The notes: generated by a model not told the origin, from the letters alone. Positions 17,462 to 26,628 are shown, numbered from the stretch's first letter. The stretch: DNA of 64,000 nucleotides from Mycobacterium sp. ACS1612 (GCF_001667505.1 NZ_LZHZ01000056.1:1-64000), one strand, 5' to 3'. A program made the numbers and translations.

Positions 17462-18571
17462 ATGGACTTCAATCTGACCAAGGAACAAGAACTGCTGCGC
17501 GACGGGCTCGGCAAGTTTCTGTCGACGCGGTATGCCCTCGAAAAGAGCCGCGCCGCCGCCAAGTCCGGCGCTGGCTGGCAGCCAGACATCTGGCGCGGAT
17601 TCGCCGACGAGCTCGGCATCCTGGGTGCCGCACTGCCGGAAGAGGTGGGCGGAATAGGCGGTGGCCCAGTCGAAGTCATGGTGATCGCCGAAGCGCTGGG
17701 GCATGCGCTGGTGGTCGAGCCGTACGTTGACACGGTGGTGGTGGCCGGTGGTCTGTTGCGCCGCGCCGGTGGCGCGGAGGCCACCGCACTGCTGGAGAAG
17801 GTGGTGGGCGGGACCGCGATCGTGGCGTTGGCCGCCACGGAAGCCGACACCGGTGACCATTGGCAACAGGTGTCGATGGTCGCCGAAAAGACCGGGGCCG
17901 CATGGTCTTTGCGCGGCGCGAAGATCGTCGCGATGAGCGCGCCGCTGGCGACACATTTGCTGGTCACGGCGCGCACGCCTGGCGGATTGTCGCTGTTCCT
18001 TGTCGACGCCGATTGGTCCGCGATCGAGGCGCACCACTACCGGACCGTCGACGATCGGCGCGCCGCCGACCTCCGATTCGACGGCGTTCCCGCAACCTTG
18101 CTCGGCGAGGAGGGACAAGCGTGGCCGTCGCTGGCGCAGGCACGTGACGAGGGCGCGGCGGCGGTCTGCGCCGAAGCTGTCGGGTTGATGCAAAAAGTGT
18201 TGGCCGACACCGTCGAATACTGTAAACAGCGCCAGCAGTTCGGCCAACCGATCGGCAGCTTCCAGGTGCTGCAACACCGGATGGTCGACATGTACATGGA
18301 GGTCGAACAGGCTGTCGCAGCGGTATTCCTGGCGGTGTTGAACCTCGAGGCCGATGTCGACACCCGTGCCAAAGCGGTGTCGGCGGCGAAGGCCACGATC
18401 GGGCGGGCGGCGCGCTTCGTCGGTCAGCAGGCGGTGCAGTTGCACGGGGGGATGGGTATGACCGAGGAACTGGCGATCGGCCACTACTTCAAACGACTCA
18501 CCGCGCTGCAGTACGAATTCGGCTCGACCGACTACCACGTCGCACGCTACGCGGAGCTGACCAAGAACTGA
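17462..18571 (+). CDS. Acyl-CoA dehydrogenase, beta-type partner subunit
   Basis: 369 residues, starting directly after the preceding FadE stop. The C-terminal domain is well conserved (QRQQFGQPIGSFQVLQHRMVDMYM, GQQAVQLHGGMGMTEE). The N-terminal substrate loops are degenerate and the last segment (EFGSTDYHVA) lacks EGTxEIQ. This split of features matches beta subunits that contribute FAD-binding residues but no base. It ends 4 bases before a strong inverted repeat. Confidence 0.9.
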   Translation: MDFNLTKEQELLRDGLGKFLSTRYALEKSRAAAKSGAGWQPDIWRGFADELGILGAALPEEVGGIGGGPVEVMVIAEALGHALVVEPYVDTVVVAGGLLRRAGGAEATALLEKVVGGTAIVALAATEADTGDHWQQVSMVAEKTGAAWSLRGAKIVAMSAPLATHLLVTARTPGGLSLFLVDADWSAIEAHHYRTVDDRRAADLRFDGVPATLLGEEGQAWPSLAQARDEGAAAVCAEAVGLMQKVLADTVEYCKQRQQFGQPIGSFQVLQHRMVDMYMEVEQAVAAVFLAVLNLEADVDTRAKAVSAAKATIGRAARFVGQQAVQLHGGMGMTEELAIGHYFKRLTALQYEFGSTDYHVARYAELTKN

Positions 18572-18575
18572 GCGC

Positions 18576-18633
18576 CGAACGTGGGTTACCCGCACACTTT
18601 CTGCGCTTGAAGCGTGCGGGTAACCCACGTTCG
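18576..18633. terminator. 20-base perfect inverted repeat between convergent genes
   Basis: Arms at 18576-18595 and 18614-18633 are exactly complementary (beginning CGAACGTGGG and ending CCCACGTTCG) around an 18-base loop. It lies between the convergent FadE and YbaK genes, so it can serve both strands as a terminator. It lacks a T tract. The arm length is unusual and could instead mark a mobile palindromic repeat. Confidence 0.75.
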
Positions 18634-18640
18634 CCGACGG

Positions 18641-19105
18641 TCAGCGCACCGGCATCGCCTTGCCTCCGGTCAGCACCAGCAGCTGTTCGTACGTCATCGA
18701 CATCACCGAGTCGGCGGTGCCGGCCGCGGTCCAGATCACCGGATACTGCGCCAGTGTCTCGTCGACAACGGTGCGTAGCGGGCTCGGGTGCCCGGTCGGG
18801 GCGACCCCACCGATCACCTGACCGGTCGCGCTGCGCACCAACCGCGGATCGGCCTTGCGCATCGCGGCGGCGCCGAGCGCACGGGCCACCAGGTCGGTGT
18901 CGACGCGGTGCGCGCCGCTCGACATCACCAGCAGCGGTTCGCCGTCGCAGTCGAACACCAAGCTGTTCGCGATCGCTCCGACCTCGCAGCCCAACTGGGC
19001 TGCCGCCGCGACCGCGGTTTTCGCGTCGGCATCGAGGATCCTGACATTGGGCTCGATACCCGCCGCGGCCACCGCCTCGGCCACGCGGGAATTTCGCTTG
19101 TCCAC
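18641..19105 (-). CDS. YbaK/ProX-type aminoacyl-tRNA deacylase
   Basis: 154 residues from the GTG at 19105. The YbaK/EbsC fold is recognised by NSLVFDCDGEPLLVMSSGAHRVD and ATGQVIGGVAPTGHPSPL (the GGxxPxGH motif), with K84 in MRKADPRLV. The family trims mischarged aminoacyl-tRNA (Cys-tRNAPro or Ala-tRNAPro). The start lies 7 bases from a TACCCT hexamer, so the mRNA is probably leaderless and shares its promoter with the exporter at 19124. Confidence 0.9.
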   Translation of the reverse strand: MDKRNSRVAEAVAAAGIEPNVRILDADAKTAVAAAAQLGCEVGAIANSLVFDCDGEPLLVMSSGAHRVDTDLVARALGAAAMRKADPRLVRSATGQVIGGVAPTGHPSPLRTVVDETLAQYPVIWTAAGTADSVMSMTYEQLLVLTGGKAMPVR

Positions 19106-19123
19106 GTCTCGTAGGGTAATGAC
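19106..19123. promoter_or_regulatory. 18-base bidirectional promoter with overlapping -10 hexamers
   Basis: The gap between two GTG starts holds TAGGGT on the plus strand (19112-19117) and TACCCT on the minus strand (19118-19113), overlapping by five bases. They are 6 and 7 bases from their respective GTG codons. That is the spacing of mycobacterial leaderless transcripts (TANNNT about 7 bases before the start point). Confidence 0.6.
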
Positions 19124-20017
19124 GTGAGCTCTCGCGGCTGGATCCTGTTCCTCGCGATGAGCATCATCTGGGGTATCCCCTATCTGATGATCAAGATCGC
19201 CGTAGAAGGCGTTTCGGTGCCGGTGTTGGTGTTGGCCCGAACCGCGGTCGGCGCCGCGGTGCTGCTGCCCCTGGCGTTCTCGCGGCAGACCATGACGATA
19301 GTGCGGAACCACTGGAAGGCACTGCTGGGCTTCGCGTTCTTCGAGATCATCGCCGCGTGGTGGCTGCTCTCCGACGCCGAACGCCACCTGACCAGCTCGA
19401 TGACCGGGCTGCTGATCGCCGCCTCACCCATCATCGCCGCGGTCTTGGACCGTTTCACCGGCGGTGAGCGCCTTGGCTACAAACGCGTCATCGGCCTCGG
19501 TGTCGGCATCGCCGGCGTCGCCGTGCTGGCCGGCCCGCACATAGGCGGAAGCACCTGGCCGATCATCGAGGTGCTGCTGGTCGCGACGTGCTACGCGATC
19601 GCGCCGTTGATCGCCGCGCGCCATCTCGCCGACGTGCCCGCGCTGCCAATGACCGCGGTCTGCCTCGGCTTCGCCGCCCTGGTTTACGCCGGGCCCGCGG
19701 CGGCCACCTGGCCCGACGAGATGCCTTCGACCCGTGTGCTTTTGGCGCTCGCTGGGCTCGCGATCATCTGTACCGCGCTGGCGTTCATCGTGTTCTTCGC
19801 CCTCATCCGCGAAGTCGGGGCCGCCCGCGCGCTGGTGTTCACCTACATCAACCCGGCGGTCGCGTTGGCCGCGGGCGTCATCGTGCTGCACGAGCCGTTG
19901 ACGGCGCTCAACGTCGCCGCGCTGGCCCTCATCATGGCGGGTTGTGTGCTGGCCACCCGACGACACCAGGAGCGCGAACCTGACATCGTGACCGAGGCCA
20001 ACGCCGCGCCGCGGTGA
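19124..20017 (+). CDS. DMT/EamA-family membrane transporter
   Basis: 297 residues with about ten hydrophobic segments in two EamA repeats (residues about 5-135 and 150-280). Family marks include SIIWGIPYLMIKIA at the start, ERLGYKRVIGLGVGIAGV mid-protein, and YINPAVALAAGVIVLHEPLT near the end. The family exports amino acids or small metabolites. It is transcribed divergently from the YbaK gene with no room for a ribosome site, so translation probably starts at the 5' end of the mRNA. Confidence 0.9.
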   Translation: MSSRGWILFLAMSIIWGIPYLMIKIAVEGVSVPVLVLARTAVGAAVLLPLAFSRQTMTIVRNHWKALLGFAFFEIIAAWWLLSDAERHLTSSMTGLLIAASPIIAAVLDRFTGGERLGYKRVIGLGVGIAGVAVLAGPHIGGSTWPIIEVLLVATCYAIAPLIAARHLADVPALPMTAVCLGFAALVYAGPAAATWPDEMPSTRVLLALAGLAIICTALAFIVFFALIREVGAARALVFTYINPAVALAAGVIVLHEPLTALNVAALALIMAGCVLATRRHQEREPDIVTEANAAPR

Positions 20018-20118
20018 GCTGACGACCTTCGTGATCTGTGCACCTGGCCGTCCGGGATGTGCGATGCTTCGCTCGGGCGTGAATCGATTCGTTATCCAGG
20101 GGAACCTGGGGGGACTTT

Positions 20119-20985
20119 GTGAAGCCGGCGGCCTTCGACTACCACTGCCCGGGAGATCTCACCGAGGCGATCGGGCTGCTACAGCAGCACGGCGACGAAG
20201 CCAAGGTCCTCGCGGGCGGTCAGAGCTTGATTCCGCTGCTATCGTTGCGGCTTTCACGCTTCGAGCACCTCATCGACATGCGGGCGATAGCCGACCTGCG
20301 CGGTATCACGGCGCAGAACGGGTCGGTACGCGTCGCAGCCATGACCACGCAGTCCGCCGTCGCCCGCAGCGACGACGCCGCCGCGGTGCCACTGCTCGCC
20401 AAGGCAACCTCGCACATCGGCCACTACCAGATCCGCAACCGCGGCACGGTCGGCGGCTCACTTGCACATGCCGACCCGGCCGCGGAGTATCCCGCGGTGG
20501 CGCTGGCGCTCGACGCCTCACTCGAGGTCGCGGGCCCGACCGGCCGCAGGAGCATCCCGGCTTCGGACTTCTTCCGGTCGACGTGGACGACGGCCGTCGA
20601 ACCCGACGAGGTGTTGGTGGCGGCGCAGTTCCCGGTGTGGCCCGGAAGCTGTGGTTGGGCCGTTGCTGAGGTGGCTAGGCGCGCGGGCGATTTCGCGATG
20701 TGCGGTGCGGTGTGCGGTGTCCAACTCGACGGCCAGCGGGTGAGCAAAGCGGCATTGGCGCTGTTCGGCGTCGACAGTGTGCCGGTACGGGCTCAGACAG
20801 TAGAAGCGGCGGTCACCGGGTCCGCGGTGGACGACCTGGACCTCGCCGAGCTGGGCGCCGAACTGGCATCCACCCTCGATCCGCCCGATGACTTGCACGC
20901 ATCGGGTCAACAACGCAAACGAATGGCCAAAACACTTGTCCCACAAGTGCTTGCGGCGGCGATCGACGAGGCGAAGCATGCGTGA
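20119..20985 (+). CDS. Molybdenum hydroxylase FAD subunit (CoxM-like)
   Basis: 288 residues, GTG start behind CTGGGGGG. FAD-binding motifs AGGQSLIPLL (near residue 32) and RNRGTVGGSLAHADPAAEYP (near 108) are those of xanthine dehydrogenase/CO dehydrogenase medium subunits. It carries electrons from the iron-sulfur subunit to FAD. It overlaps the small subunit by 8 bases, and the M-S-L order is the classical operon. A short palindrome, GAATCGATTC, lies at 20081-20090 upstream. Confidence 0.94.
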   Translation: MKPAAFDYHCPGDLTEAIGLLQQHGDEAKVLAGGQSLIPLLSLRLSRFEHLIDMRAIADLRGITAQNGSVRVAAMTTQSAVARSDDAAAVPLLAKATSHIGHYQIRNRGTVGGSLAHADPAAEYPAVALALDASLEVAGPTGRRSIPASDFFRSTWTTAVEPDEVLVAAQFPVWPGSCGWAVAEVARRAGDFAMCGAVCGVQLDGQRVSKAALALFGVDSVPVRAQTVEAAVTGSAVDDLDLAELGAELASTLDPPDDLHASGQQRKRMAKTLVPQVLAAAIDEAKHA

Positions 20986-21457
20986 AGTCGCAGTGACCGT
21001 GACCGTCAACGGTGAACGATGTTCCCGGACAGTAGAAGCCCGGCGGACATTGGCCGACTTCCTGCGCGACGATCTGTGCCTGACGGGCACCCACCTCGGC
21101 TGCGAACACGGTGTCTGCGGGGCATGCACGGTGTTACTCGATGGCGAGGCGGTGCGCTCCTGCCTGATGTTCGCAGCCCAGGCCGACGGCGCCGAGGTGA
21201 CGACAATCGAAGGCCTGTCCGAACGCAACGGCGAACTGACCCCGATCCAGGCGGCCTTCCAGTCCGAACACGGGCTGCAATGTGGTTTCTGCACACCGGG
21301 GTTCGTGGTCTCGGCGCACGCGTTCCTCAAAGAGCATCCACACCCTTCGGATGACGAAATCCGCGAGGCGCTGTCCGGAAACCTGTGCCGCTGCACCGGA
21401 TATCAGGGCATCGTCGCCGCGGTGAAACGCGCGGCGAGCAACGGGAGTCCGGCATGA
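20978..21457 (+). CDS. Molybdenum hydroxylase 2Fe-2S subunit (CoxS-like)
   Basis: 159 residues. It has a plant-type ferredoxin cluster motif, CEHGVCGACTVLLDG (with a later Cys at VRSCLM), followed by the second cluster pattern CGFCTPGFV and CRCTGYQ. Both [2Fe-2S] sites are complete. It passes electrons from the molybdenum centre to the FAD subunit. It overlaps its neighbours on both sides (8 and 4 bases), so the three subunits are translated together. Confidence 0.96.
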   Translation: MREVAVTVTVNGERCSRTVEARRTLADFLRDDLCLTGTHLGCEHGVCGACTVLLDGEAVRSCLMFAAQADGAEVTTIEGLSERNGELTPIQAAFQSEHGLQCGFCTPGFVVSAHAFLKEHPHPSDDEIREALSGNLCRCTGYQGIVAAVKRAASNGSPA

Positions 21458-23766
21458 CCGCAGGGAGATTCATGGGGCAGGCCATCGCCCGCTCGGAGGA
21501 TCCGCGGCTGCTGTCCGGTCGCGGTCGCTTCATCGGCGACGTGGTGGTTCCCGGCGTCTCGGATGCCGCGTTCCTGCGCAGCGAGGTGGCACGCGGCCGC
21601 ATCGTCGGACTCGACGTGGCGGCGGCCCGGTCGGCGCCGGGGGTGCGGGCCGTGTACACCGCCGCCGACCTGAACCCGCTGGTGCACAACACATCCCTGG
21701 CCGCCTTGCCGAAAGCACCGTATCCGCCGAAGTATTGCCTAGCCGAGAACGACGTCCGCTACGTCGGCGACCCGATCGCCATCGTCATAGCCGAGAACCG
21801 TTACCTCGCCGAGGATGCCGTCGAACTGATCGGGTTGGACATCGAGCCCCAGGATCCGGTCGTCGACCTCGACGCCGCACGCACCGACGACAGCGTGCTG
21901 GTGCATCCGGAACTCGGCACCAACACCCCTTCCTCAATCCCGTTCTTCGGCGCCCCCGATCTCGAGCAGGCCTTCGCCGACGCTGCACACGTCGTGCGCG
22001 ACACCATCGTGATGCACCGCTACGTGCAGGTGCCGATGGAATGTCGCGGCATCATTGCCGACTGGGAACCCTATGGGCAGACCCTGACCGTGTGGAGCGC
22101 CACCCAAGGCGCGCACGAGGTACAGGCCTTTCTCGCCGGATTGCTCGATATCAACAGCAACCAGATACGGGTAATCCAACCGGATGTCGGTGGCGGATTC
22201 GGCCAGAAGATGGCCTTGGGCCGCGACGAATGGGCGGTCGTGCTCGCCGCTACCCTGCTTGGTCGTCCGGTGCGCTGGCTCGAGGACCGCCGCGAAAACC
22301 TGACGGCGGCAGCACACGCCCGCGACGAGAAGATGGACCTGTCGATGGCGTTGGACGCGAACGGCACCATCACCGCCATCCGCGGTGAATACGTCGAGAA
22401 CATCGGCGCTTACCAGGCCATGGGATCGTCGGGCATGGCTGCCTTCGTGGCGCCGTTTCTGTCGAACGCCTACAAGATTCCCAAGACCGGTTTCGCGGGT
22501 GAGGCGGTGTACACGAACACCTGCGGCAAGGCCCCGTACCGCGGCCCGTTCCTCATGTATGCGGTGGGCATCGAGCAGTTGATGGACACCGCGGCACGCC
22601 AGGTCGGCGTCGACCCGCTGGAACTGCGTCGCCGCAACATGATTCGTACTGAGGACCTGCCGTACACATTGCCGAGCGGCATGTGCTTCGACTCGATCAC
22701 CCCGTCCGAGACGCTCGAGCAGGCCGCGACGATGATCGATTACGACGGCTTCCGAGCCGAACAGGCGTCGGCCCGCGCGCAGGGGCGCTACCTCGGAATC
22801 GGTATCAGCCTGTGCGTCGAACCGTCGGCGATCGCCGTCGGCGGGCTGGGCACCGAGGCCGCGGTGGTGCGCATGGATCACCGCGGCAAGGTCACCGTGT
22901 TGCTCGGTAGCTGCAGCACCGGCATGAGCATCGTGTCGACGATGAAACAGGTGGTCGCCGAACATCTCGGCTGCAGACCCGACGACATCACCGTCATCCA
23001 GGGCGACACCGCAGCCACCCCGTACAGCGGAGGCACCGGGGGCAGCCGCACCGCAGTGCTCTGCGGCAACGCGGTGGCCCAGGCGACCATCGAACTGCGG
23101 TCGAAATTGCTCGAGATCGCCGCCGACGCACTGGAAGCCGCGGTCGAGGACCTCGATGTCGACGACCGTCGAGTGTTCGTGCGGGGCACGGCGACCAAGG
23201 GAATCAGCTTCGCCGAACTCGGCCAGTTGGCCTATATCGGGCACGACATGTTGCCGGCAGGCACGGCGCCGGGACTCGAGGCATCGCATCGCTTCAAGGC
23301 GCCGCCGTTCACGTTCTCCAATGCATGCCATATCTGCACCTGCGAGGTCGACGTCGATACGGGACGGGTGACGATCCTGCGCTACGTCGTCAGCGAGGAC
23401 TGCGGCCGGATGATCAACCCGAAAGTGGTCGAAGGTCAGGTGTGCGGCGGCGTGGTGCAGGGCGTCGGCGGTGTGCTCTACGAGCACATGGTGTACGACG
23501 ACGACGGCAACCCGCTCAGCAGCACCTTCGTCGACTACCTGGTGCCGACCGCTGCCGAGGCGCCGACCATCGAGATCGGCCACATCGAGTCACCGGGGCC
23601 GAACCCCTTGGGGGTCAAGGGGATGGGTGAAGGCGGTGCCATCGCATCACCTGCGGCGGTGGTCAACGCGGTGGCCGATGCGCTCGCACCGCTCGGCGTC
23701 GCCGTGTCCGGATCGCCGCTGGGGCCCAAGCAGATCCTCGACATGCTGGCCACGGCGGGTCACTAA
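21454..23766 (+). CDS. Molybdenum hydroxylase large subunit (CoxL/XdhB family)
   Basis: 770 residues. It holds the molybdopterin-cofactor motifs QPDVGGGFGQKM and the catalytic Glu in GVKGMGEGGAI. The active-site loop reads APYRGPF and lacks the Cys-Ser form (AYxCSFR) of true form I CO dehydrogenase, so CO is an unlikely substrate. Aldehyde, purine-like or aromatic N-heterocycle hydroxylation are options. No maturation genes (MocA-like, XdhC) are present next to it, so insertion factors must come from elsewhere. Confidence 0.93.
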   Translation: MTAGRFMGQAIARSEDPRLLSGRGRFIGDVVVPGVSDAAFLRSEVARGRIVGLDVAAARSAPGVRAVYTAADLNPLVHNTSLAALPKAPYPPKYCLAENDVRYVGDPIAIVIAENRYLAEDAVELIGLDIEPQDPVVDLDAARTDDSVLVHPELGTNTPSSIPFFGAPDLEQAFADAAHVVRDTIVMHRYVQVPMECRGIIADWEPYGQTLTVWSATQGAHEVQAFLAGLLDINSNQIRVIQPDVGGGFGQKMALGRDEWAVVLAATLLGRPVRWLEDRRENLTAAAHARDEKMDLSMALDANGTITAIRGEYVENIGAYQAMGSSGMAAFVAPFLSNAYKIPKTGFAGEAVYTNTCGKAPYRGPFLMYAVGIEQLMDTAARQVGVDPLELRRRNMIRTEDLPYTLPSGMCFDSITPSETLEQAATMIDYDGFRAEQASARAQGRYLGIGISLCVEPSAIAVGGLGTEAAVVRMDHRGKVTVLLGSCSTGMSIVSTMKQVVAEHLGCRPDDITVIQGDTAATPYSGGTGGSRTAVLCGNAVAQATIELRSKLLEIAADALEAAVEDLDVDDRRVFVRGTATKGISFAELGQLAYIGHDMLPAGTAPGLEASHRFKAPPFTFSNACHICTCEVDVDTGRVTILRYVVSEDCGRMINPKVVEGQVCGGVVQGVGGVLYEHMVYDDDGNPLSSTFVDYLVPTAAEAPTIEIGHIESPGPNPLGVKGMGEGGAIASPAAVVNAVADALAPLGVAVSGSPLGPKQILDMLATAGH

Positions 23767-23776
23767 GCGCCGCAGG

Positions 23777-24940
23777 TCATTTCGCGTCGACTTCGTCCTG
23801 ATACTTCTTGGTCATGTGGTCGATCGCCTGAAGCTGGGTCTGAGCCAGGTCGTCGCGCACCTCGCTGGCGCGCGCGGCGGCGTCCAGTGTTGGTTGCGCC
23901 TGACCCTGGAAGTGCGGCATCACCTCAGCGGCGAACAGCTCAGCGGAGCGCTTCGTCGCCGCAGGATTCGCCCATTCGTGACCCATCTGCAGGAAGCAGC
24001 CGAAGCCGCCCGATTGATCCCACAGCCGCTGCACCTGTGCCCGCGCCTGATCGGGCGTGCCGATGACGCCGGCCCCCGCGTCGTTGATGATGTTGATCAT
24101 CTCGTCGATCTGGTCGCCGGGGATCGTCATCTGCGGGAAGGCGGCAACCTTTTGGAAGTACCGGAACCACGGCTCGATGCCGAATCGCACGTCGGCGCGG
24201 GCCTGTTCCTCGGTCTCGGCGATGTGCATGGGCCCGACCAGTGTCCAGTTGTTGCGGTCGACCCGCGTGCCGAACGTCGCGGCCCGCTCTTCGACGATGC
24301 CCCAGTGAAACGCGAGCGCGTCGAACCCTTCGACCACCAGTGTCGCCCCGATCGACAGCAGACCGATGCCGTGCTTACCAGCCAGCCGCGCGCCTGTCGG
24401 TGACGCGACGGCCGCCACCGCCAACGGAACGCCGCCCTCGGAGTACGGCGCCAATTGCAGGCGTGCGTCGATCAATTCGTGCGTGGGTGTCTTCGCCGAC
24501 ACCGTCTCCCCCGCCAGCAGGCGCACCACGATGTCGAGGTTGGTCTCCAGTAGTTCACGGGTGTCGGTCGGCGTCAGGCCGATCATCGCGCTGTCGCTGG
24601 GCAGCGACCCTGGTCCCATTCCGCCGACGACGCGGCCGTGGGTCAGGTGATCGAGCAGCATCAGCCGGTCGGCGACCCACAGCGGGTTGTGGTAGGCCAG
24701 CGAGATCACGCCGGTGCCGAACCGGATCCGCTTCGCCCGTTCGGCCGCGGCGGCGATGAAGATCTCCGGTGAGCTGATGATCTCGCTGCCTGCCGAGTGA
24801 TGTTCGCCGTACCAGACCTCGTCGAAGCCGAGTGCGTCGAGATGCTCGGCGAATTCGAGGTCGCGCTGCAACGCCAGCGTCGGGTTGGTGCCAGCACGGT
24901 GAAACGGTGCGATGAAGTAGCCGAACCTTAATCTGGGCAT
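23777..24940 (-). CDS. LLM-class flavin-dependent oxidoreductase (bacterial luciferase family)
   Basis: 387 residues. The TIM-barrel luciferase fold is marked by GFDEVWYGEHHSAG near residue 38, IRFGTGVISLAYHNPL and GRVVGGMGPGSLPSD. The family includes FMN- and F420-dependent monooxygenases and reductases; this branch is nearest to alkanal monooxygenase-like proteins. It converges on the molybdenum hydroxylase genes (10-base gap) and is divergent from the flavin monooxygenase at 25019, which may share its promoter region. Confidence 0.9.
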   Translation of the reverse strand: MPRLRFGYFIAPFHRAGTNPTLALQRDLEFAEHLDALGFDEVWYGEHHSAGSEIISSPEIFIAAAAERAKRIRFGTGVISLAYHNPLWVADRLMLLDHLTHGRVVGGMGPGSLPSDSAMIGLTPTDTRELLETNLDIVVRLLAGETVSAKTPTHELIDARLQLAPYSEGGVPLAVAAVASPTGARLAGKHGIGLLSIGATLVVEGFDALAFHWGIVEERAATFGTRVDRNNWTLVGPMHIAETEEQARADVRFGIEPWFRYFQKVAAFPQMTIPGDQIDEMINIINDAGAGVIGTPDQARAQVQRLWDQSGGFGCFLQMGHEWANPAATKRSAELFAAEVMPHFQGQAQPTLDAAARASEVRDDLAQTQLQAIDHMTKKYQDEVDAK

Positions 24941-25018
24941 GCCTCACTGTCGCACGGCATGACCGTGAGTCGACGCGTCTTGCGGACAAACAGATCGCCG
25001 ACGTGCGACAGTTCGCCG

Positions 25019-26497
25019 ATGACGCGAAGCGTCGCCGTGATCGGCGCCGGCCCCGGCGGGCTGGTCGCGGCGCGCTGGCTGGCGTCCCAGGGATTCGAGC
25101 CGACGATCTTCGAACAGGCTCCGACGCTGGGCGGGCAGTGGAGCGGACTGCCCGGTCATAGCGGGGTATGGCCGACGATGCACACCAACACCAGCCGCGT
25201 TTTGACGGCCTTCAGCGATCTCGAGCATTCGACCGACGTCGTCTACCCGTCGGGCCGCGACGTCTTGGAGTACCTGCACCGGTATGCCGAGATGTTCGGC
25301 CTGATGTCACGCCTCCGGCTCGACGCGCGCGTCGAGGGGCTCAGCCGAAGCGAAGCCGGATGGCTGGTCGAGCACTCAGGCGTGATCGAGCACTTCGACC
25401 GCGCAGTGGTCGCCACCGGCAGGTTCCAAACCCCTGTCATCCCAGAGGTTCCCGGCCTCGACAGTTTCACCGGCCAATCGGGAGTCACCTCCACCTATCA
25501 GTACCGCAGCCCGGAGCCCTTCATCGGCAAGCGCGTGCTCGTCGCGGGCGGAGCGATCAGCGCGCTGGAGATCGCCGCCGAACTCGCGCACATCGGCGCG
25601 GCCCGCGTCGTCCTCGCCCAGCGACGACAGCGGTACGTCCTGCCGAAGTTCGCCGCCGGCGTTCCGTCCGACCATCGCATCTTCACCCGCTACGGCACGA
25701 TCGCGACCGAGCACCTGCCCGCCGCGGAGATCGACAGGCAGCTGAAGGAGATCGTCGTCGAGGCCGGCGGCAGCCCGGAGCAGTACGGCGCGCCGGCCCC
25801 CGACCCGTCGCTGTTCGCCGCGGGCGTCACCCTGAGCCAGCACTACCTACCGCTCGTGGCAGAGGGCAGGATCACCGTCATGCCGTGGCTGTCCGACCTC
25901 GCGGAGTCGGCGGTGACCTTCACCGACGGGACGACCGAGGAGTTCGACGGAATCGTCTTCGGCACCGGGTTCGAGCTCAGCCTTCCGTTTTTGAGCAGCG
26001 ACATCCGCGCGGTCATCGACATCGACGCGGTGCACCTGGACGCGGACCGTTACACCTTTCACCCCGAGCTGCCGGGCCTCGCGTTCATGGGCATGTGGGA
26101 GCAGTCGGGCGGGTATTTCGTACCGCTGGAGTTGCAGGCGAGGTGGATCGCGTACGCGTGGGGTGGCGTCGCGCCCGCGATGAGTGAGGCCGCGCAACGC
26201 GCCGCGATCGTCGCGTATCGGGCCCGGCGCGGACAGTCACAGAAGACCCGGATGAACCTGGTCGCGATGGCCTTCGCACGTGCTGCCGGTGTCGAGCCAC
26301 ACGTGAAGAACTGGCCGCAGCTGCGCCGCGCCCTGTTGTTCGGCCCCCTGGCACCGAGCTGCTTCCGGCTCGAGGGGCCGGATGCGCTTCCCGATGCCCC
26401 GACCCGGCTCGCCCGCGACGCCGCGGCGTTCGGTGCGATCACCTCGAACGAGCTGACCGAGCGGGAGCAGACGTATTGGTCGCAGATGAACCGCTGA
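25019..26497 (+). CDS. Flavin-containing monooxygenase
   Basis: 492 residues from the ATG at 25019. The FAD site is VIGAGPGGLVAARWLASQG with Glu at the end of the second strand (TIFEQAP). A second nucleotide site, VLVAGGAISALEIAAELA, departs from the usual GxGxSG. The family fingerprint FxGxxxHxxx appears as FTGQSGVTSTYQY with Thr in place of His. The deviations leave NADPH use and substrate open. The start was chosen because a longer upstream frame has no conserved sequence. Confidence 0.85.
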   Translation: MTRSVAVIGAGPGGLVAARWLASQGFEPTIFEQAPTLGGQWSGLPGHSGVWPTMHTNTSRVLTAFSDLEHSTDVVYPSGRDVLEYLHRYAEMFGLMSRLRLDARVEGLSRSEAGWLVEHSGVIEHFDRAVVATGRFQTPVIPEVPGLDSFTGQSGVTSTYQYRSPEPFIGKRVLVAGGAISALEIAAELAHIGAARVVLAQRRQRYVLPKFAAGVPSDHRIFTRYGTIATEHLPAAEIDRQLKEIVVEAGGSPEQYGAPAPDPSLFAAGVTLSQHYLPLVAEGRITVMPWLSDLAESAVTFTDGTTEEFDGIVFGTGFELSLPFLSSDIRAVIDIDAVHLDADRYTFHPELPGLAFMGMWEQSGGYFVPLELQARWIAYAWGGVAPAMSEAAQRAAIVAYRARRGQSQKTRMNLVAMAFARAAGVEPHVKNWPQLRRALLFGPLAPSCFRLEGPDALPDAPTRLARDAAAFGAITSNELTEREQTYWSQMNR

Positions 26498-26628
26498 GCT
26501 AAGTGGCAGCCGGTGCTTCAGCTAAAGAAATTCCCGGCCTTATCGAATCATTTCAGCCGTCGAATTCAAGGTCGTGCGATAGCCTTCGACCCGCGCCGCT
26601 TAACCGCGGCGACGGGGAGGAGCAGGCT

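Noticed and set aside
21454..23766. Form I carbon monoxide dehydrogenase
   Set aside because: The large subunit lacks the AYxCSFR loop needed for the copper-molybdenum site.
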